A stretch of 64,000 bases of DNA, taken from assembly GCA_029168955.1 (NCBI GenBank), contig JAPDOI010000445.1:310001-374000 (forward strand), read 5' to 3'. Position 1 is the first letter of the stretch, and the number at the start of each line of letters is the position of its first letter. The DNA comes from Aplectana chamaeleonis. Taxonomy: Eukaryota > Nematoda > Chromadorea > Rhabditida > Cosmocercidae. The notes beneath the pieces were generated by a model. That model did no database searches, was not told the origin of the DNA, and saw only the letters and a program-made list of their open reading frames with translations. The translations under genes were made by a program, and so were the position numbers. Of the stretch, positions 62,343 to 64,000 are shown in pieces.

Positions 62343-64000
62343 GTGCGAATTAGTGGTGATGAACATCTTTCACTGATGTGGAGTAGACAACCACAATAAT
62401 GAGGAGCCAGTTCTATGTTGAGTGAGGATCTGAAACGCTGTAAACAAAACTTACCACACACTGTGAGAAGCGAACCAGGCCAACAGGACTGCAACGAGAG
62501 CAGCGCGACATTGCACTGCGCCATAGCGCATGCTGTCCATCGCTAGACCAGGCACGTGAGGTAGTGGTGCAACGCATTGAGGAAAGCAAAATGCAGCCAT
62601 CAAGCTCACTGGAGCATCACATAATATACTCAGAAGCATTACACACTCTCAGACATGATTTTTTTCGATTTTCATCTTAATCTGTAGAAGAATTCTCTTC
62701 TACATTTCTAGTCAAGGGCGAGATCTCAATTCCCTGTAATTGGCGATATATAAGTTCAGCAACTTTTTTCGATAACCCTTCAACATTTCAGATTTTTAGA
62801 AACCGGAATCAACGCTTTATTTACACCGCTCAGTCAGTGAATGAATATTCCACACAAATTCGAGCATGTATTACCTCTCTCCCTTATTTCGAACAGTTCA
62901 AAGCGATGTTCATCGGGCGGGCCTATAATGTCGAAGTCTCCTAATCAGTGCTATATTTTACCGCAGGCGCGTTGTTGAGCACGCCCACGACAATCCGGCC
63001 CGAGCAATAACGAAACAGCGTAACCTAAGGTTCGAGAAGCATTTTCTAAGTCAAACGAATTTTCGAAAAAAAAATCGAAGAACCAGATCTCGAACAAATG
63101 AAAATGAAAAAAAATCGTTCCAAAGTAATTTGAAGAAACGAAAATCGAAAAAAATTTCATTGGAAGAAAAATCGAACGAACGAAAATCGAAGAAAAAATT
63201 CGTACGACGAAATTTCGTACGAACGAATTTGAAAAAACTCGTTCGGCGAATTTTAGAACGACGAACGAACTAAAACAAACGAAAAAAATTGGAAAAATCT
63301 TTAGAGAATTTTTAGAAAATTTGCTCGTGTACAAGTATAATCTATTATTTTGTAACACTATCGTGTAGGACTCAGAGAAAGCAATCCAGAAATGACTTCA
63401 AAATTGAAATCGGACCACTTCGAAGCAAGGCATGGCGATGCGGCTGTTTGAGAGCTCAAAAAACGCCGTAAAACGCATTTTGCAAAAAAAATTTGCGCGT
63501 TACTGTAAGTAGATTTATGGAAAATCATGAAATAATACGCGAAAAATGGTGAAAATCGGTAAGAAGGATAAAGACGAGCTTAGTGTTCCGTAATACACCT
63601 TAAAGTCATCAAAGATCTTAGAATTGATCAAAGGGAGGCTTTTCCTGACCTCACGAGCGTCTATTTCAGATGGGGTCACCCCCCTCACTGTGGCGTCTGC
63701 GATGATGTTCTCAATTCGGGCCGTTCCTTTTGGTATAGGGTTGTTGACGGTGCTACCCATGCAGGCATCACTCCGTCGACCTTGGATTTTGCGACCACGC
63801 TGTGTGAGCGACTCACCCCATCCAGGATGCTTAAAGGCATGGTCGCCGAATCGTTTCAACGGGAGTCTTAAATGTACTCGAGAGGACATTTAGCAAAGAT
63901 CGATCTGAAAGCGCTGCGCCCTCTGTTTCGCCGCACTGTCTCGTGCGCTCTCACCACCACACAATCAGCGACAGCCATCTGTCGCTGATATTGGCAATCA
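62343..64000. other. Unassigned stretch with low-complexity block and terminal hairpin
   Basis: A degenerate (G)AACGAAAATCGAA block spans about 63045-63300. A hairpin with 10-bp stem TCAGCGACAG/CTGTCGCTGA and CCAT loop lies at 63965-63988. A minus frame at 63515-63889 (124 codons) has no recognisable domain and was not called. Confidence 0.35.

Noticed and set aside
63515..63889. 124-codon minus-strand frame
   Set aside because: No domain, signal or splice context; part of its sequence looks like dispersed repeat.

Overview
The window looks like nuclear DNA of a strongylid, hookworm-like nematode (Ancylostoma-type). This is inferred from small exons with GT..(T)TTCAG introns, RTE-type retrotransposon remnants, many short inverted-terminal-repeat elements, a mariner copy and a two-domain-free SAM-methyltransferase of a type common in nematodes. 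There is no operon, Shine-Dalgarno or phage/prokaryotic signature. Most of the 64 kb is repeat; I can support only a few protein-coding loci, and their exons were joined by matching reading frame and splice phase by eye.

Layout. 0-4.7 kb: mostly unassigned, with one exon-like segment near 0.4 kb. 4.7-6.9 kb: a ~140-bp satellite with a 570-bp higher-order period, bounded by two CRE-type palindromes. 7.0-9.1 kb: a large inverted repeat, two abutting MITEs and a palindromic element. 9.2-11.1 kb: three phase-compatible exons of an unrecognised gene with a MITE in its second intron position. 11.8-15.3 kb: RTE 3' end, a small MITE and a Penelope-like GIY-YIG remnant between inverted repeats. 15.4-16.7 kb: a cluster of GC-rich hairpin repeats. 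18.2-29.3 kb: one mucin-like Pro/Thr/Ser locus made of about 258 copies of a 42-bp (14-residue) repeat. 30-43 kb: a MITE field (four families, named A-D here), a hAT-type element with perfect 8-bp target duplications and a nested MITE, and an RTE endonuclease remnant. 43.4-46.6 kb: a 3.2-kb giant inverted repeat whose loop holds two coding exons of a gene ending at 47.7 kb. 48.1-55.6 kb: a seven-exon methyltransferase-like gene whose introns host a TIR element, two tRNA-like repeats, tandem repeats and a dead mariner. 55.8-64 kb: a second hAT-type MITE, more MITEs and a pseudogene copy of the methyltransferase C-terminus.

The genes do not form an evident pathway. What connects the window is architecture: host exons are separated, and in some places apparently truncated, by inverted-repeat DNA. 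The mucin locus and the methyltransferase are the two best-supported coding loci. Long antisense open frames over the mucin array are a by-product of the 42-bp period and were not annotated.
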